Source of the DNA: Chitinophagaceae bacterium
GTDB lineage: Bacteria; Bacteroidota; Bacteroidia; Chitinophagales; Chitinophagaceae
Direction of reading: 5' to 3'
NCBI GenBank assembly: GCA_022843585.1
Contig: JALHNJ010000008.1
Location: 62,001-126,000 of the forward strand
Length of the DNA: 64,000 nucleotides
Made by a program: the position numbers and the translations under genes. Numbering within the stretch: position 1 is the stretch's first letter; each line of letters begins with the position of its first letter. The notes beneath the pieces were generated by a model. It made no database searches and was not told where the DNA came from. It saw only the letters and a program-made list of their open reading frames with translations. Of this stretch, positions 36,832-47,629 are shown in pieces.

Positions 36832-39800
36832 CTATTCAAACTTCAGATCAAGACCTAAACCTCTCAGCTCATGCACCAATACATTGAATGATTCAGGTAC
36901 ACCTGGTCTTGGAATATTCTCGCCTTTTACAATTGCCTCGTAGGTTTTTGCACGGCCAATAATATCATCTGATTTCAGTGTCAATAATTCCTGAAGAATG
37001 TTTGATGCACCATAAGCCTCGAGTGCCCAAACCTCCATCTCACCAAAACGCTGACCTCCAAACTGAGCCTTACCACCCAACGGTTGTTGAGTAATCAAAC
37101 TGTATGGTCCGATCGAACGGGCATGCATCTTATCATCCACCATGTGGTGTAATTTGATAACATAGATAATACCCACAGTTGCTTTCTGGTGGAATTTTTC
37201 TCCTGTTTCACCATCATACAAGTAAGTGTGACCATACATTGGTATGTTGGCATCCTTACAATATCCGGCTATTTCATCCACAGAAGCACCATCGAAAATT
37301 GGAGTAGAGAATTTCAATCCCAATTTTTCGCCAGTCCATCCAAGGATAGTTTCATAAATCTGTCCGAGGTTCATACGACTTGGTACACCCAATGGATTCA
37401 ACACCACATCAACCGGTGTTCCATCTTCTAAGAACGGCATATCTTCTGCACGAACGATCTTAGCAACAATACCTTTGTTACCGTGACGGCCCGCCATTTT
37501 ATCACCCACTTTCAACTTACGTTTTACAGCGAGGTAAACTTTGGCCAGTTTCAATACACCTGCAGGTAATTCATCACCAATACTGATGTTGAATTTCTCT
37601 CTCTTATAACGACCTAATTCTTCGTTGAACTTGATATTGTAGTTGTGCAATAAAATATTTACCTGGTCGTCAACTTTTTTATCGCCGGTCCAACCCAATG
37701 GATTGATGTTAGCATAATCAAGGCCACGGAGATTTTTCTCAGTGAACTTAGCACCTTTGCCAATTTGTATTTCACCAAAGTTGTTACCTACACCAGCAGA
37801 AGTATGATTTGCAAGAAGCGTAGAAAGTTTTTCTAACAATACTTCCATCAGATCATTTTCATTCTTCTCATGCATCTTCTCCAACTTTTCGATCATTGCC
37901 TTCTCTCTCACTTTGCCATTCTTATCTTTCTTGGCTCTTTGGAAAAGTTTCTTGCCGATCACAACACCCTCTACTCCATTTGGAGCTTTCAATGAAGCAT
38001 CTTTTGCATCACCAGCTTTATCACCAAAGATGGCACGGAGTAATTTTTCTTCCGGTGTTGGATCTGATTCTCCTTTAGGAGTGATCTTGCCAATTAAAAT
38101 ATCACCTTCTTTTACTTGCGCGCCAATTCTGATAATTCCATTCTCATCCAAATCTTTGGTAGCTTCTTCTGATACGTTTGGAATATCTGGCGTCAATTCT
38201 TCTTCACCCAGCTTAGTATCTCTTACTTCCAATTCATATTCTGAAATGTGAACAGAAGTAAACATATCTTCTTTAACTACTCTTTCGCTGATAACGATAG
38301 CATCCTCGAAGTTGTAACCCTTCCATGGCATGAATGCCACTTTCAGGTTTTTACCCAATGCTATCTCCCCATTCTGTGTTGCATAACCTTCAGTTAAGAA
38401 ATCGCCTTTCTTCACTTTCTGACCCTTCTTAACAGCAGGGTTCAGGTTAATACAAGTTTCCTGGTTTGTTTTTATGAATTTGGTAAGTCTGTAAACAACT
38501 AAGTCGTCTTCAAAGCTTACTAATTTTTCTTCTGCTTCACGATCGTAACGAACATGAATTTCGTTTGCATCAACAAACTCAACCACGCCATTACCATCTG
38601 CATGAATTTGAATTCTCGCATCTCTTGCTGCTTTTGCTTCCAACCCTGTACCAACAATAGGTACATCAGGACGTAACAATGGAACAGCCTGGCGTTGCAT
38701 GTTCGATCCCATCAATGCACGGTTGGCATCATCATGCTCCAAGAATGGAATTAAGGAAGCACTCAAACCAACAATTTGGTTTGGAGCAACGTCCATAAAT
38801 TCTACATCACCTTTATCTAGAATAGGGAAATCACCAGTCTCACGACTTACAATTTTCTCTTCTGTAAAGTTGCCTTTTTCATCCAGCGGTGTATTTGCCT
38901 GTGCAATTTTTGCCAGATCTTCTTCTTCTGCACTCAGGTAAGTTAATTCCTTACTTACTTTAGCATCATGCACTTTACGATATGGAGTTTCGATAAAGCC
39001 CATGTCATTGATCTTGGCATGTACACAAAGTGTAGATATCAAACCAATGTTTGGACCTTCCGGCGTTTCAATTGTACACAAACGACCATAGTGAGAATAG
39101 TGTACGTCACGAACCTCGAAACCAGCTCTTTCACGACTTAAGCCTCCTGGCCCGAGAGCGGAGATACGACGTTTGTGAGTGATCTCAGATAATGGATTTG
39201 TTTGATCCAGGAACTGCGATAACTGAGATGTTCCGAAGAATGAATTGATAACAGAAGAAAGAGTTCTTGCATTGATCAAATCCACCGGAGTAAATACCTC
39301 ATTATCTCTAACATTCATTCTCTCACGGATCGTTCTTGCCATACGGGCAAGACCAACACCGAACTGAGCATATAATTGTTCCCCAACAGTACGTACACGA
39401 CGATTACTTAAGTGATCAATATCATCGATCTCTGCTTTACCATTGGTTAAGCGAACAAGATATTTGATGATCAAAATAATATCTTCTTTCGTCAACGTCT
39501 TCTTCTGCAATGGCAAATCAACATTTAACTTACGGTTGATCTTGTAACGACCAACTTCGCCTAAGTCATAACGTTTATCACTGAAGAATAATTTGTCGAT
39601 GATACCACGGGCAGTTTCATTATCCGGCGCATCAGCTCCACGAAGCTGGCGATAGATAAACTGAACCGCTTCCAGCTCACTGTTAGAAGTATCTTTATTC
39701 AACGTGTTGTATATGATTGCATAATCACCACCAACATCTTCTCTCTGAATGAAAATACTCTTTACATCCATTTCAGAAATAGTATCGATACCTTCTTCAT

Positions 39801-40632
39801 CCAATACAGTATCTCTTTCCATTACAATTTCGTTTCTTTCGATAGAAACAACCTCGCCGGTATCTTCATCCACAAAATCTTCAACCCAAGTACGGAGTAC
39901 ACGGGCAGCTAATCTTTTACCGATATATTTTTGTAATGATTTTTTATCTGTTTTTACTTCATCAGCCATACCAAACAACTCAAGGATATCCTTGTCTGTT
40001 TCGTAACCGATAGAACGTAACAAAGTAGTAACCGGGAATTTTTTCTTACGGTCAATGTATGCATACATCACATTGTTGATGTCTGTAGCAAACTCCATCC
40101 AGGCACCTTTGAAAGGAATAACCCTTGCAGAGTAAATTTTAGTTCCGTTCGGGTGAACAGACTGACCAAAGAATACACCAGGTGAACGGTGTAACTGTGA
40201 TACTACTACCCTTTCAGCTCCGTTGATAACGAAAGTACCACGGGGAGTCATGTAAGGGATGTTACCCAGGAATACGTCTTGTACAATTGTTTGGAAGTCC
40301 ACATGCTCCTCATCGTTACAGCTCAAACGAAGTTTGGCTTTAAGAGGAACTGCGTAAGTCAATCCACGTTCCATACACTCTTCGATAGTGTAGCGGGGCG
40401 GATCGATAAAATAGTCTAGGAATTCCAATACGAAAATGTTCCGGGTATCCGTGATCGGAAAATTTTCTTTAAACACACGGAACAAACCTTCGATGTTGCG
40501 TTTGTCAGGTGTGGTTTCTAACTGGAAAAACTCTTTAAAAGACTGAATTTGCACTTCGAGCAGATCTGGGGCTTCAGCGAGGTGCTTAATCTTACCAAAA
40601 TCCACTCTTGAGTTCACTTTAGTTGAAGACAT
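36832..40632 (-). CDS. rpoB: RNA polymerase subunit beta
   Basis: 1266 aa. Intact from the protrusion and lobe through the [21 protein letters not shown]-terminus, the rifampicin-region block [20 protein letters not shown] followed by [18 protein letters not shown] (wild-type-looking), and the C-terminal [20 protein letters not shown]. It has its own promoter at 40774-40803 and a leader of about 135 bases. The cluster normally puts rplL directly upstream; here a plus-strand gene (40895-41863) intervenes. Confidence 0.98.
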   Translation of the reverse strand: MSSTKVNSRVDFGKIKHLAEAPDLLEVQIQSFKEFFQLETTPDKRNIEGLFRVFKENFPITDTRNIFVLEFLDYFIDPPRYTIEECMERGLTYAVPLKAKLRLSCNDEEHVDFQTIVQDVFLGNIPYMTPRGTFVINGAERVVVSQLHRSPGVFFGQSVHPNGTKIYSARVIPFKGAWMEFATDINNVMYAYIDRKKKFPVTTLLRSIGYETDKDILELFGMADEVKTDKKSLQKYIGKRLAARVLRTWVEDFVDEDTGEVVSIERNEIVMERDTVLDEEGIDTISEMDVKSIFIQREDVGGDYAIIYNTLNKDTSNSELEAVQFIYRQLRGADAPDNETARGIIDKLFFSDKRYDLGEVGRYKINRKLNVDLPLQKKTLTKEDIILIIKYLVRLTNGKAEIDDIDHLSNRRVRTVGEQLYAQFGVGLARMARTIRERMNVRDNEVFTPVDLINARTLSSVINSFFGTSQLSQFLDQTNPLSEITHKRRISALGPGGLSRERAGFEVRDVHYSHYGRLCTIETPEGPNIGLISTLCVHAKINDMGFIETPYRKVHDAKVSKELTYLSAEEEDLAKIAQANTPLDEKGNFTEEKIVSRETGDFPILDKGDVEFMDVAPNQIVGLSASLIPFLEHDDANRALMGSNMQRQAVPLLRPDVPIVGTGLEAKAARDARIQIHADGNGVVEFVDANEIHVRYDREAEEKLVSFEDDLVVYRLTKFIKTNQETCINLNPAVKKGQKVKKGDFLTEGYATQNGEIALGKNLKVAFMPWKGYNFEDAIVISERVVKEDMFTSVHISEYELEVRDTKLGEEELTPDIPNVSEEATKDLDENGIIRIGAQVKEGDILIGKITPKGESDPTPEEKLLRAIFGDKAGDAKDASLKAPNGVEGVVIGKKLFQRAKKDKNGKVREKAMIEKLEKMHEKNENDLMEVLLEKLSTLLANHTSAGVGNNFGEIQIGKGAKFTEKNLRGLDYANINPLGWTGDKKVDDQVNILLHNYNIKFNEELGRYKREKFNISIGDELPAGVLKLAKVYLAVKRKLKVGDKMAGRHGNKGIVAKIVRAEDMPFLEDGTPVDVVLNPLGVPSRMNLGQIYETILGWTGEKLGLKFSTPIFDGASVDEIAGYCKDANIPMYGHTYLYDGETGEKFHQKATVGIIYVIKLHHMVDDKMHARSIGPYSLITQQPLGGKAQFGGQRFGEMEVWALEAYGASNILQELLTLKSDDIIGRAKTYEAIVKGENIPRPGVPESFNVLVHELRGLGLDLKFE

Positions 40633-40773
40633 ATGCGAAAACCGGTTTTACAACGTTCAAGACATAACAAATCACTCACAGGCCATCATTTTTAAAAAAT
40701 GAAAACCAATGAAAGTCAACTACTTGCGCATGATTTGGGATGTCAAAATATATTTGGCCAAAATAAAGGATGG

Positions 40774-40803
40774 CAAAGGTAGGGATTTATACTTCTTAAA
40801 CAA
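40774..40803 (-). promoter_or_regulatory. promoter of rpoB-rpoC
   Basis: On the minus strand TTG (40803-40801), 19 bases, then TACCTTTG (40781-40774). The predicted start is about 135 bases before the rpoB ATG. Confidence 0.75.
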
Positions 40804-40894
40804 GAAAAATTTGCCAACAATAACCCGGCCAAAATACCACTAATAGGCCATTTTTGAGACCGCCTGATTGCTGTATTTTGAAGCAAAATTCTAC

Positions 40895-41863
40895 ATGACC
40901 TGGAAAGAATTAATAATCGATTATTTCACCCTTACAAGAAAGGAAAGGATTGGAATTATTGTTGTTGTTCTTCTCATTACAAGTATCTTCTTTTTACCAA
41001 AAGCATTTATTAGGAATACCCAGGCAAATGCCGCAGCTGCTGATACCAGTTGGATAGCTGCAATGAAGAAACTAGAGACTACTGATACCGTCAATAATTA
41101 TCAGAAAACCGGGCAATACAATGATGATAATAACAGTAACTACTATCAATACGACAGAACCAAAAACAAATATTATGGAGAGCCAAAAGGAGAATTGTTC
41201 TATTTCGACCCCAATACTATTTCTGCAGAAGGCTGGAAGAAGCTAGGTCTCCGGGAAAAGACAATCGGTACTATTTTAAATTATTTAAACAAAGGCGGCA
41301 AATTCAGAAAGCCGGAAGATGTAAAAAGAATTTATGGTCTTTTTACAAATGAGTATGAACGAATAGCCCCTTATATAAAAATTGAATCAACAAGCGATAA
41401 TAAGAATTATGCTGAGAATACACCTCCAGGAAACACAACTCCCAAAACTTATGCACCCCGCTACGTAGTTGTTGATCTTAATATTGCCGATACTAGTGCC
41501 TTAATTGCATTGCCGGGTATTGGCAGTAAACTGGCAGCCCGGATAATTAATTTCAGAGATAAGCTGGGTGGTTTCTATTCGATCAACCAGGTAAAAGAAA
41601 CTTTCGGTTTACCCGATTCTACTTTTCAAAAGATTAAGCAATACCTGAAATTGGAAAATGGCTCTCTGAAAAAAATCAATATTAATACTGCAACGGTTGA
41701 TGAGATGAAAACACATCCCTATATCAAATACAGTTTAGCTAACCCCATTATTGCTTATCGAAATCAGCATGGACCTTTTGCGAAAGTAGAGGATGTAAAA
41801 AAAATAATGGCGGTGACCGATGAGGTTTACAATAAAATTTCACCCTACCTCTCACTGCAATAA
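40895..41863 (+). CDS. helix-hairpin-helix (ComEA-like) protein, anchored, inside the ribosomal-protein/RNA polymerase cluster
   Basis: 322 aa from the ATG at 40895. A membrane anchor near the N-terminus (IGIIVVVLLITSIFFL) is followed by a low-complexity region rich in Asn and Tyr (about residues 65-100), then repeated helix-hairpin-helix units: FDPNTISAEGWKKLGLREKT, VDLNIADTSALIALPGIG with KLAARIINFRDKLGGFYS, and ININTATVDEMKTHPYIKY. These are DNA-binding folds as in the ComEA competence protein. It may bind DNA at the envelope. It sits opposite and between rplL and rpoB and shares a bidirectional terminator with rplL. Confidence 0.85.
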   Translation: MTWKELIIDYFTLTRKERIGIIVVVLLITSIFFLPKAFIRNTQANAAAADTSWIAAMKKLETTDTVNNYQKTGQYNDDNNSNYYQYDRTKNKYYGEPKGELFYFDPNTISAEGWKKLGLREKTIGTILNYLNKGGKFRKPEDVKRIYGLFTNEYERIAPYIKIESTSDNKNYAENTPPGNTTPKTYAPRYVVVDLNIADTSALIALPGIGSKLAARIINFRDKLGGFYSINQVKETFGLPDSTFQKIKQYLKLENGSLKKININTATVDEMKTHPYIKYSLANPIIAYRNQHGPFAKVEDVKKIMAVTDEVYNKISPYLSLQ

Positions 41864-41893
41864 AAAACCCTCTGCAAAAAAGCAAAGGGTTTT
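41864..41893. terminator. bidirectional terminator between the HhH gene and rplL
   Basis: AAAACCCT(C)TGC and GCA(A)AGGGTTTT form a stem between the two convergent stops, with A- and T-rich flanks on both sides. Confidence 0.8.
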
Positions 41894-41914
41894 AAAATTT
41901 ATTCAGTTACAGAA

Positions 41915-42289
41915 TTAAGCGATCTCAACATCTGCACCAGCTTCTTTCAATTTAGCTGCAATATCTTCAGCTTCTGCTTTAGATACACCTTCTTTGATAG
42001 GCTTTGGAGCTCCATCAACTAAATCTTTTGCTTCTTTCAAACCTAAGCCAGTCAAATCTTTTACAATTTTAACTACACCTAATTTAGAAGCACCACCGCT
42101 CTTTAATATTACATCAAATGCAGTTTTTTCTTCAGCTGCTGCTGCACCTTCGCCACCACCTGCTGCTACTACTACTGCTGCTGCTGCTGGTTCGATACCG
42201 TATTCTGATTTTAAGAAGTCAGCTAATTCCTGTACTTCTTTTACTGTTAAGGCAACTAGGCCTTCTGCTAATGCTTTTACGTCTGCCAT
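41915..42289 (-). CDS. rplL: 50S ribosomal protein L7/L12
   Basis: 124 aa. N-terminal dimerisation helices, an Ala/Glu hinge ([20 protein letters not shown]), and the factor-binding domain [20 protein letters not shown]. The stalk protein that recruits elongation factors. It follows rplJ by 130 bases, which contain a small ATTGC/GCAAT hairpin (42397-42410) without a T tail. Confidence 0.97.
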   Translation of the reverse strand: MADVKALAEGLVALTVKEVQELADFLKSEYGIEPAAAAVVVAAGGGEGAAAAEEKTAFDVILKSGGASKLGVVKIVKDLTGLGLKEAKDLVDGAPKPIKEGVSKAEAEDIAAKLKEAGADVEIA

Positions 42290-42419
42290 TGTTTTGAATT
42301 TTTCCCGTCTTCACCGCTCTATTTAGCTCCGACGGAGTTTAAAAAAATTTGTTGTCTGCCTTTATTTTTATACCATCTGGCCAGGTAGTTATTTAAATTG
42401 CTTTCGCAATGAAATACTC

Positions 42420-42950
42420 TTATTCTGCTGCTTCAGCCGCTACCTCAGCACCACCAGCTTTCTGCTCATGATGATTTAGTAAAGCTGCCAATACTCTCTT
42501 CGCAGGAGATTGCAATAAGCCGATAACTTCACCGATAAGCTCATTCTTAGTTTTGATCTGAGTAAGTGCTTTCAATTGATTATCGCCAGTGTAAATATCA
42601 CCATTGATAAAGGCTGCTTTTAATACTGGTTTTTCACCGTTGCTTTCTTTGCGGAAAGAACTAATGATCAACGCAGGATCTTTAGGGTTTTCAGAAAACA
42701 TCAACGCTGTTACTTTATGCAATGAGTCGTAAACGCCTGCATATTTTTCACTGTCTAATGATTCCAATGCTTTTTTAATGAGAGTGTTCTTAGCCACTTT
42801 CATTTCTACGTCTTTGCTAAAACAAGCACGGCGTAATTTGCCAACTTGTGCTACTGACAGAGATTCTGTATCTGCCACATAGAAGTTGTTATATTGAGAG
42901 AACTTGCCTTTCAGCAATTCAATCACTTCATTTTTTTGATCTTTAGTCAT
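42420..42950 (-). CDS. rplJ: 50S ribosomal protein L10
   Basis: 176 aa. MTKDQKNEVIELLKGKFSQY, the rRNA-binding RRACFSKDVEMKVAKNTLI block, and a C-terminal helix where L7/L12 dimers attach, ending in Ala/Glu-rich sequence. Part of the minus-strand rplK-rplA-rplJ-rplL unit; 49 bases separate it from rplA. No attenuator was identified in that short gap. Confidence 0.97.
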   Translation of the reverse strand: MTKDQKNEVIELLKGKFSQYNNFYVADTESLSVAQVGKLRRACFSKDVEMKVAKNTLIKKALESLDSEKYAGVYDSLHKVTALMFSENPKDPALIISSFRKESNGEKPVLKAAFINGDIYTGDNQLKALTQIKTKNELIGEVIGLLQSPAKRVLAALLNHHEQKAGGAEVAAEAAE

Positions 42951-42999
42951 TTTATAAAGTTTTGACTGTTCGTTTTAATTGTTTCTTCTAAAGTTCAGC

Positions 43000-43695
43000 T
43001 TAGTGAACAAATGCTTTTGCATCAATAGTAATACCAGGGCTCATTGAGCTGGCCATACTAACTCCTCTTACATAAGTTCCTTTAGAAGAAGATGGTTTTG
43101 CTTTCAAAATTGCATTGATCAACTCAAGGCTGTTCTCTGCAATTTTTTCAGGTGTAAAGCTTACACGACCAATTGAAGCATGGATGATACCTACTTTATC
43201 AACTTTGAAAGCGATTTTACCACCTTTTACATCGTTGATAGCATTTGCTACATCGTTAGTAACAGTGCCAGTTTTAGGATTCGGCATTAAGTTACGAGGA
43301 CCTAATACTTTACCTAATTTACCAATCTTAGGCATTACAGATGGGGTAGCGATGATAACATCAACATCTACCCAACCGCCTTCGATCTTTGTTACATACT
43401 CATCAAGGCCAACATAGTCAGCACCTGCTGCTTTTGCTTCAGCCTCTTTATCAGGGGGACAAAGAACCAATACCGTTTTTGTTTTACCAGTTCCGTGAGG
43501 AAGTGATACAGTACCACGGATGGCCTGGTCTGCTTTTTTAGGATCAACACCCAAGCGGATGTGAAGATCTACAGATGCATCAAATTTGCAAGTGGTAATA
43601 CTTTTTACCAATGCAGACGCTTCTTTTAAAGTATACGCTTTGTTGCCATCCACTTTTGGATTTACAACTTTTCTTTTTTTACTAATGAATGCCAT
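43000..43695 (-). CDS. rplA: 50S ribosomal protein L1
   Basis: 231 aa. It binds 23S rRNA at the L1 stalk. [20 protein letters not shown], the [19 protein letters not shown] and [20 protein letters not shown] signatures are intact. It follows rplK by 25 bases. L1 is the repressor of its own operon mRNA in many bacteria; no site could be identified here. Confidence 0.97.
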   Translation of the reverse strand: MAFISKKRKVVNPKVDGNKAYTLKEASALVKSITTCKFDASVDLHIRLGVDPKKADQAIRGTVSLPHGTGKTKTVLVLCPPDKEAEAKAAGADYVGLDEYVTKIEGGWVDVDVIIATPSVMPKIGKLGKVLGPRNLMPNPKTGTVTNDVANAINDVKGGKIAFKVDKVGIIHASIGRVSFTPEKIAENSLELINAILKAKPSSSKGTYVRGVSMASSMSPGITIDAKAFVH

Positions 43696-43720
43696 TTTAA
43701 TTCGTTTAAGGGTTCTTTAA

Positions 43721-44164
43721 TTAGTTTTCCCAAGGGGCTTTTCCTTCTACGTTAAGTCCCATGCTGCGTGCAGTACCAGCTACCATTTTCATGGCACTTT
43801 CAATTGTAAAGCAATTCAGATCAGGCATTTTGTCCTCAGCAATTGCTTTAACCTGATCCCAATTTACTTTACCAACTTTTGCACGGTTGCTTTCTTTGGA
43901 ACCCTTTTGAATTTTAGCGGCTTCCATCAGCTGAATAGCTGCAGGTGGAGTTTTTAAAACGAAATCAAAACTCTTGTCCGTATAAACTGTGATTAATACA
44001 GGGATTACTTTCCCTTGTTTGTCCTGCGTTCTTGCGTTGAACTGTTTGCAGAATTCCATGATGTTAATACCCTTGGAACCCAAAGCAGGACCGATTGGAG
44101 GTGCGGGGTTAGCCTGGCCACCTTTACACTGCAGCTTTACATAGCCGCCGATTTCTTTTGCCAT
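43721..44164 (-). CDS. rplK: 50S ribosomal protein L11
   Basis: 147 aa, full length. Starts [20 protein letters not shown]; the [19 protein letters not shown] signature and the C-terminal rRNA-binding half are intact. First gene of the L11-L1-L10-L7/L12 unit. It has its own promoter (44317-44347), with a leader of about 150 bases, and is separated from nusG by a terminator. Confidence 0.97.
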   Translation of the reverse strand: MAKEIGGYVKLQCKGGQANPAPPIGPALGSKGINIMEFCKQFNARTQDKQGKVIPVLITVYTDKSFDFVLKTPPAAIQLMEAAKIQKGSKESNRAKVGKVNWDQVKAIAEDKMPDLNCFTIESAMKMVAGTARSMGLNVEGKAPWEN

Positions 44165-44316
44165 TTTTTTATCTTTTTTGGTTATAGCGACCTTTCGTCT
44201 CTTGGATTACTTAGTCTCCCAAATTCAATTGACTGTCAAAGCTTTCTGCTTAGCAGCCCCGTTTTTATCTTGATTTATACAAGATTAGAACAGTTAAAAA
44301 GAACTAATTGGGGCGG

Positions 44317-44347
44317 CAAAGGTAAGGGTAAACAGCGGATGGGCAAA
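44317..44347 (-). promoter_or_regulatory. promoter of rplK-rplA-rplJ-rplL
   Basis: On the minus strand TTTG (44347-44344), 19 bases, then TACCTTTG (44324-44317). It lies between the nusG terminator and rplK. Confidence 0.8.
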
Positions 44348-44403
44348 GGTTTTGAGAATATTTTTTTATTGGCCCTTCTTTACAGGAAAGCTATTTGTAA
44401 TAA

Positions 44404-44435
44404 AAAAGCCATTCGAAGGTTTTCGAATGGCTTTT
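44404..44435 (-). terminator. rho-independent terminator after nusG
   Basis: AAAAGCCATTCGAA (44404-44417) and TTCGAATGGCTTTT (44422-44435) with a GGTT loop form a perfect 14-bp stem; the minus-strand tail is TTTTATTAC. It lies 20 bases past the nusG stop. Confidence 0.92.
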
Positions 44436-44454
44436 AATATTTTAAAGTAAACCC

Positions 44455-45042
44455 CTAGCTCACTTTCTCTACCTGCATATAAGTCAACTCCACAGGCTGA
44501 GAACGGCCAAATATCTTAACCGACACTTTTAATTTTTTCTTCTCGTCATTTACTTCTTCAATAATTCCGTTGAAGTCGTTAAATGCACCTTCAATGATCT
44601 TAATTGTTTCACCTACTATGAAAGGCTCACTCATGCTCAATCCACCAGCTTCGGCCATTTCATCCATTTTACCCAGCATCTTATTTACTTCGGCTTTACG
44701 AAGTGCAATTGGGTTTTCTTTTCCTAAGAAATGGATTACGTTAGTAGTATTCTTAATGATGTCTCTTAGATCATCATTTAATTTGCCATCTGCAATTTCA
44801 ATCATTACATAACCGGGATAATAGTTTCTTTCCCGCATTACCTTTTTGCCATTCGCAACTTTGTACACTTTTTCAACAGGTAAGAAAACCTGTTTTACCT
44901 GCGTCCAACCGCCACGGGACACCTCTTTATCAAGGTACTCTTTTACTTTTTTTTCTTTACCGCTAACTACCCGTAGCACAAACCATTTGGTATCCTGCTG
45001 CTGGGTATTTTCAGTACTTGTAGTATTCGTAGTTACTTCCAT
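44455..45042 (-). CDS. nusG: transcription termination/antitermination protein NusG
   Basis: 195 aa. NGN domain with KWFVLRVVSGKEKKVKEYL and NYYPGYVMIE, then a C-terminal KOW domain (GETIKIIEGAFNDFNGIIEE). It links RNA polymerase to the ribosome and to Rho. It follows secE by 6 bases and ends in a strong terminator. Confidence 0.97.
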   Translation of the reverse strand: MEVTTNTTSTENTQQQDTKWFVLRVVSGKEKKVKEYLDKEVSRGGWTQVKQVFLPVEKVYKVANGKKVMRERNYYPGYVMIEIADGKLNDDLRDIIKNTTNVIHFLGKENPIALRKAEVNKMLGKMDEMAEAGGLSMSEPFIVGETIKIIEGAFNDFNGIIEEVNDEKKKLKVSVKIFGRSQPVELTYMQVEKVS

Positions 45043-45048
45043 GACCTC

Positions 45049-45243
45049 TTAGTAAAGTTGATTATAAAAAAGCTTCAATGCATTACCGATGGCGGTATCC
45101 ATTCCAAGCACTACAAATGTGATTACAATGGTAGCAGCCAGTACAATCATAGTTGATTGTTGTAACTGAGGCCAGGTAGGCCAGGTCACTTTTTCTGTCA
45201 GCTCTTTATAAGACTCCTTAAAATAATTAGCAATCTTGATCAT
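45049..45243 (-). CDS. secE: preprotein translocase subunit SecE
   Basis: 64 aa from the ATG at 45243 (MIKIANYFKESYKELTEKVT); an in-frame TTG three codons upstream is discounted. An amphipathic helix ending TWPTWPQLQQS is followed by one membrane segment (TMIVLAATIVITFVVLGM), the minimal single-span SecE. It clamps SecY in the translocon. It lies between tRNA-Trp and nusG. Confidence 0.93.
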   Translation of the reverse strand: MIKIANYFKESYKELTEKVTWPTWPQLQQSTMIVLAATIVITFVVLGMDTAIGNALKLFYNQLY

Positions 45244-45309
45244 AAAATTCAATGTTTGATAAGTTCAGCTATTACAGTTTGTTGTTTATAAAACCTCAAA
45301 CTTAATCAG

Positions 45310-45380
45310 CACGGGCACTAGGATTCGAACCCAGATCAAAGGTTTTGGAGACCCGTATGCTACCGTTGCACCATGCCCGT
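45310..45380 (-). tRNA. tRNA-Trp (CCA)
   Basis: 71 bases. Acceptor ACGGGCA pairs with TGCCCGT, the anticodon loop contains CCA (TCTCCAAAA), and the T arm has GGGTTCGAATCC. Discriminator G. CCA end not encoded. Placed between tuf and secE, a position seen in many bacteria. Confidence 0.97.
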
Positions 45381-45391
45381 ATGAAAGCTAA

Positions 45392-45419
45392 AAGCTATTA
45401 GCGGTTAAGCCAATAGCTT
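45392..45419 (-). other. hairpin in the tRNA-Trp leader
   Basis: AAGCTATT (45392-45399) and AATAGCTT (45412-45419) pair around GGTTAAGCC-type sequence. The minus-strand copy is followed by TTTAGCTTTC, terminator-like but weak, 12 bases before the tRNA 5' end. It could be the tuf terminator, a processing site or an attenuator. Confidence 0.45.
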
Positions 45420-45432
45420 CTAACATTATTTT

Positions 45433-45440
45433 CAAAGATA
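45433..45440 (-). promoter_or_regulatory. -7 element for tRNA-Trp-secE-nusG
   Basis: CAAAGATA, TATCTTTG on the minus strand, lies 53 bases before the tRNA-Trp 5' end. No clear -33 element; the 19-base position falls within the hairpin arms after tuf. Confidence 0.5.
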
Positions 45441-45453
45441 ACTTTTTACTGTG

Positions 45454-45481
45454 AAGTTTTTAGGCTATCAGCTAAAAACTT
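45454..45481 (-). other. hairpin after tuf
   Basis: AAGTTTTTAG (45454-45463) and CTAAAAACTT (45472-45481) form a perfect 10-bp A/T-rich stem 16 bases past the tuf stop. There is no T tail on the minus strand, so terminator activity is uncertain. Confidence 0.55.
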
Positions 45482-45497
45482 CAAGCTATCTACTTTT

Positions 45498-46685
<1,188 letters not shown>

Positions 46686-46749
46686 TGTTATCGGTTTTTA
46701 ATTGTGTTTTACTAATTGTTGTTTTTATTCAATGAAGCCAGCAGTATTG

Positions 46750-46776
46750 CTACTATCAGCTTTTGTTGCGTCGCAC
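46750..46776. repeat. 27-bp inverted repeat, copy 1 (between tuf and the tRNA cluster)
   Basis: The 27 bases from CTACTATCAG to GCGTCGCAC are found, exactly inverted, at 47587-47613 on the other side of the tRNA cluster. Partial similarity continues about 13 bases beyond the GCAC end. Confidence 0.95.
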
Positions 46777-46842
46777 TCTTCGTCGTCCTTTTTTCTACTC
46801 AGCAATACTTTCGAAAATTTCTATTGCTACCTGCCAGCTTAG

Positions 46843-46914
<72 letters not shown>

Positions 46915-46946
46915 TTTTCACTGCCGTCGCAGGCAGTATTCGAAAC

Positions 46947-47022
46947 TGGAGCGGAAGACCGGGCTCGAACCGGCCACCTGAAGCTTGGAAGGCTACCGCT
47001 CTACCAAATGAGCTACTTCCGC
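46947..47022 (-). tRNA. tRNA-Gly (TCC), CCA encoded
   Basis: 73-base cloverleaf (46950-47022) plus an encoded CCA (46947-46949). Acceptor GCGGAAG with CTTCCGC, anticodon loop CTTCCAA, T arm with GGTTCGAGCCC. The anticodon stem GTAGC/GCTTC has a T-T mismatch at its second pair. Discriminator T. It matches glyT in the E. coli order. Confidence 0.95.
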
Positions 47023-47099
47023 TGGTAAATTCTTTTAAAGAACTATTTATTAAATCAACCGCATTTGTCTCGTTTTAAAAGAGACTTTGGCGGGTAAAG

Positions 47100-47182
47100 T
47101 GGGCAGAGCTGGATTCGAACCAACGTACTCGTGAGAGAACAGATTTACAGTCTGTCGCCTTTAGCCACTCGGCCATCTGCCC
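47100..47182 (-). tRNA. tRNA-Tyr (GTA)
   Basis: 83 bases with a long class II variable arm. Acceptor GGGCAGA with TCTGCCC, anticodon GTA in ACTGTAAAT, T arm with GGTTCGAATCC. Discriminator A. It matches tyrU in the E. coli order. Confidence 0.97.
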
Positions 47183-47214
47183 CCAATTAATCCGACGCTA
47201 CCGTCTGATTAGTG

Positions 47215-47287
47215 AGCCGAAAACTGGAGTCGAACCAGCGACCTACTGATTACAAATCAGTTGCTCTACCAACTGAGCTATTTCGGC
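47215..47287 (-). tRNA. tRNA-Thr (TGT)
   Basis: 73 bases. Acceptor GCCGAAA with TTTCGGC, anticodon arm CTGAT-TTGTAA-ATCAG giving TGT, T arm with GGTTCGACTCC. Discriminator T. First gene of the tRNA-tuf transcript, matching thrU in the E. coli order. Confidence 0.97.
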
Positions 47288-47329
47288 TTGTTTAAATGCA
47301 ATAAAGAACTACCCCCATTTTTGGGAAGG

Positions 47330-47337
47330 CAAAGGTA
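47330..47337 (-). promoter_or_regulatory. -7 element of the tRNA-tuf operon
   Basis: CAAAGGTA, TACCTTTG on the minus strand, lies 43 bases before tRNA-Thr(TGT). The -33 position holds only a T-rich run rather than TTTG. Confidence 0.6.
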
Positions 47338-47629
47338 AGGGAATTTAATAATTGGAAAAATTTTGGAGGAGGAATTTTTTGTTTGTTTTCAACTACTTGT
47401 GAATAATTGAATGAAAATAATTGAATGTGCCGAAAAATTTGCTTGCGGAACATTCAATATTGTTGTGACTGGAAGCAGATTTCGACTTTCATAATCAGAG
47501 TTTCCCCAATGCCTTTTGCCATACTGGTTTGCCAATAAAGATTTTGCTTTTTGCAAATGGTGAATAGAATTACAGAACGATGAATGGTGCGACGCAACAA
47601 AAGCTGATAGTAGTAATTGAGTTGGTAAT
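47338..47629. other. intergenic stretch upstream of the tRNA-tuf promoter
   Basis: About 290 bases with no credible gene (the one 63-codon frame on the minus strand is Tyr/Gln-rich and lacks a family signature). Structure present: a direct repeat of AATAATTGAATG-type sequence (47402-47426), a hairpin at 47420-47458 with arms ATTGAATGT and ACATTCAAT plus inner CCG/CGG, and the second copy of the 27-bp inverted repeat at 47587-47613. Confidence 0.6.
47587..47613. repeat. 27-bp inverted repeat, copy 2
   Basis: Exact inverse of 46750-46776, from GTGCGACGCA to TGATAGTAG. Between the two copies lie all four clustered tRNAs and the promoter region. See findings. Confidence 0.95.

Noticed and set aside
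41994-42326. 110-codon plus-strand frame opposite rplL
   Set aside because: Ala/Thr-rich shadow of the Ala/Glu-rich L7/L12 hinge.
44015-44437. 140-codon plus-strand frame opposite rplK and its promoter
   Set aside because: Crosses rplK, the rplK promoter and the nusG terminator; no domain.
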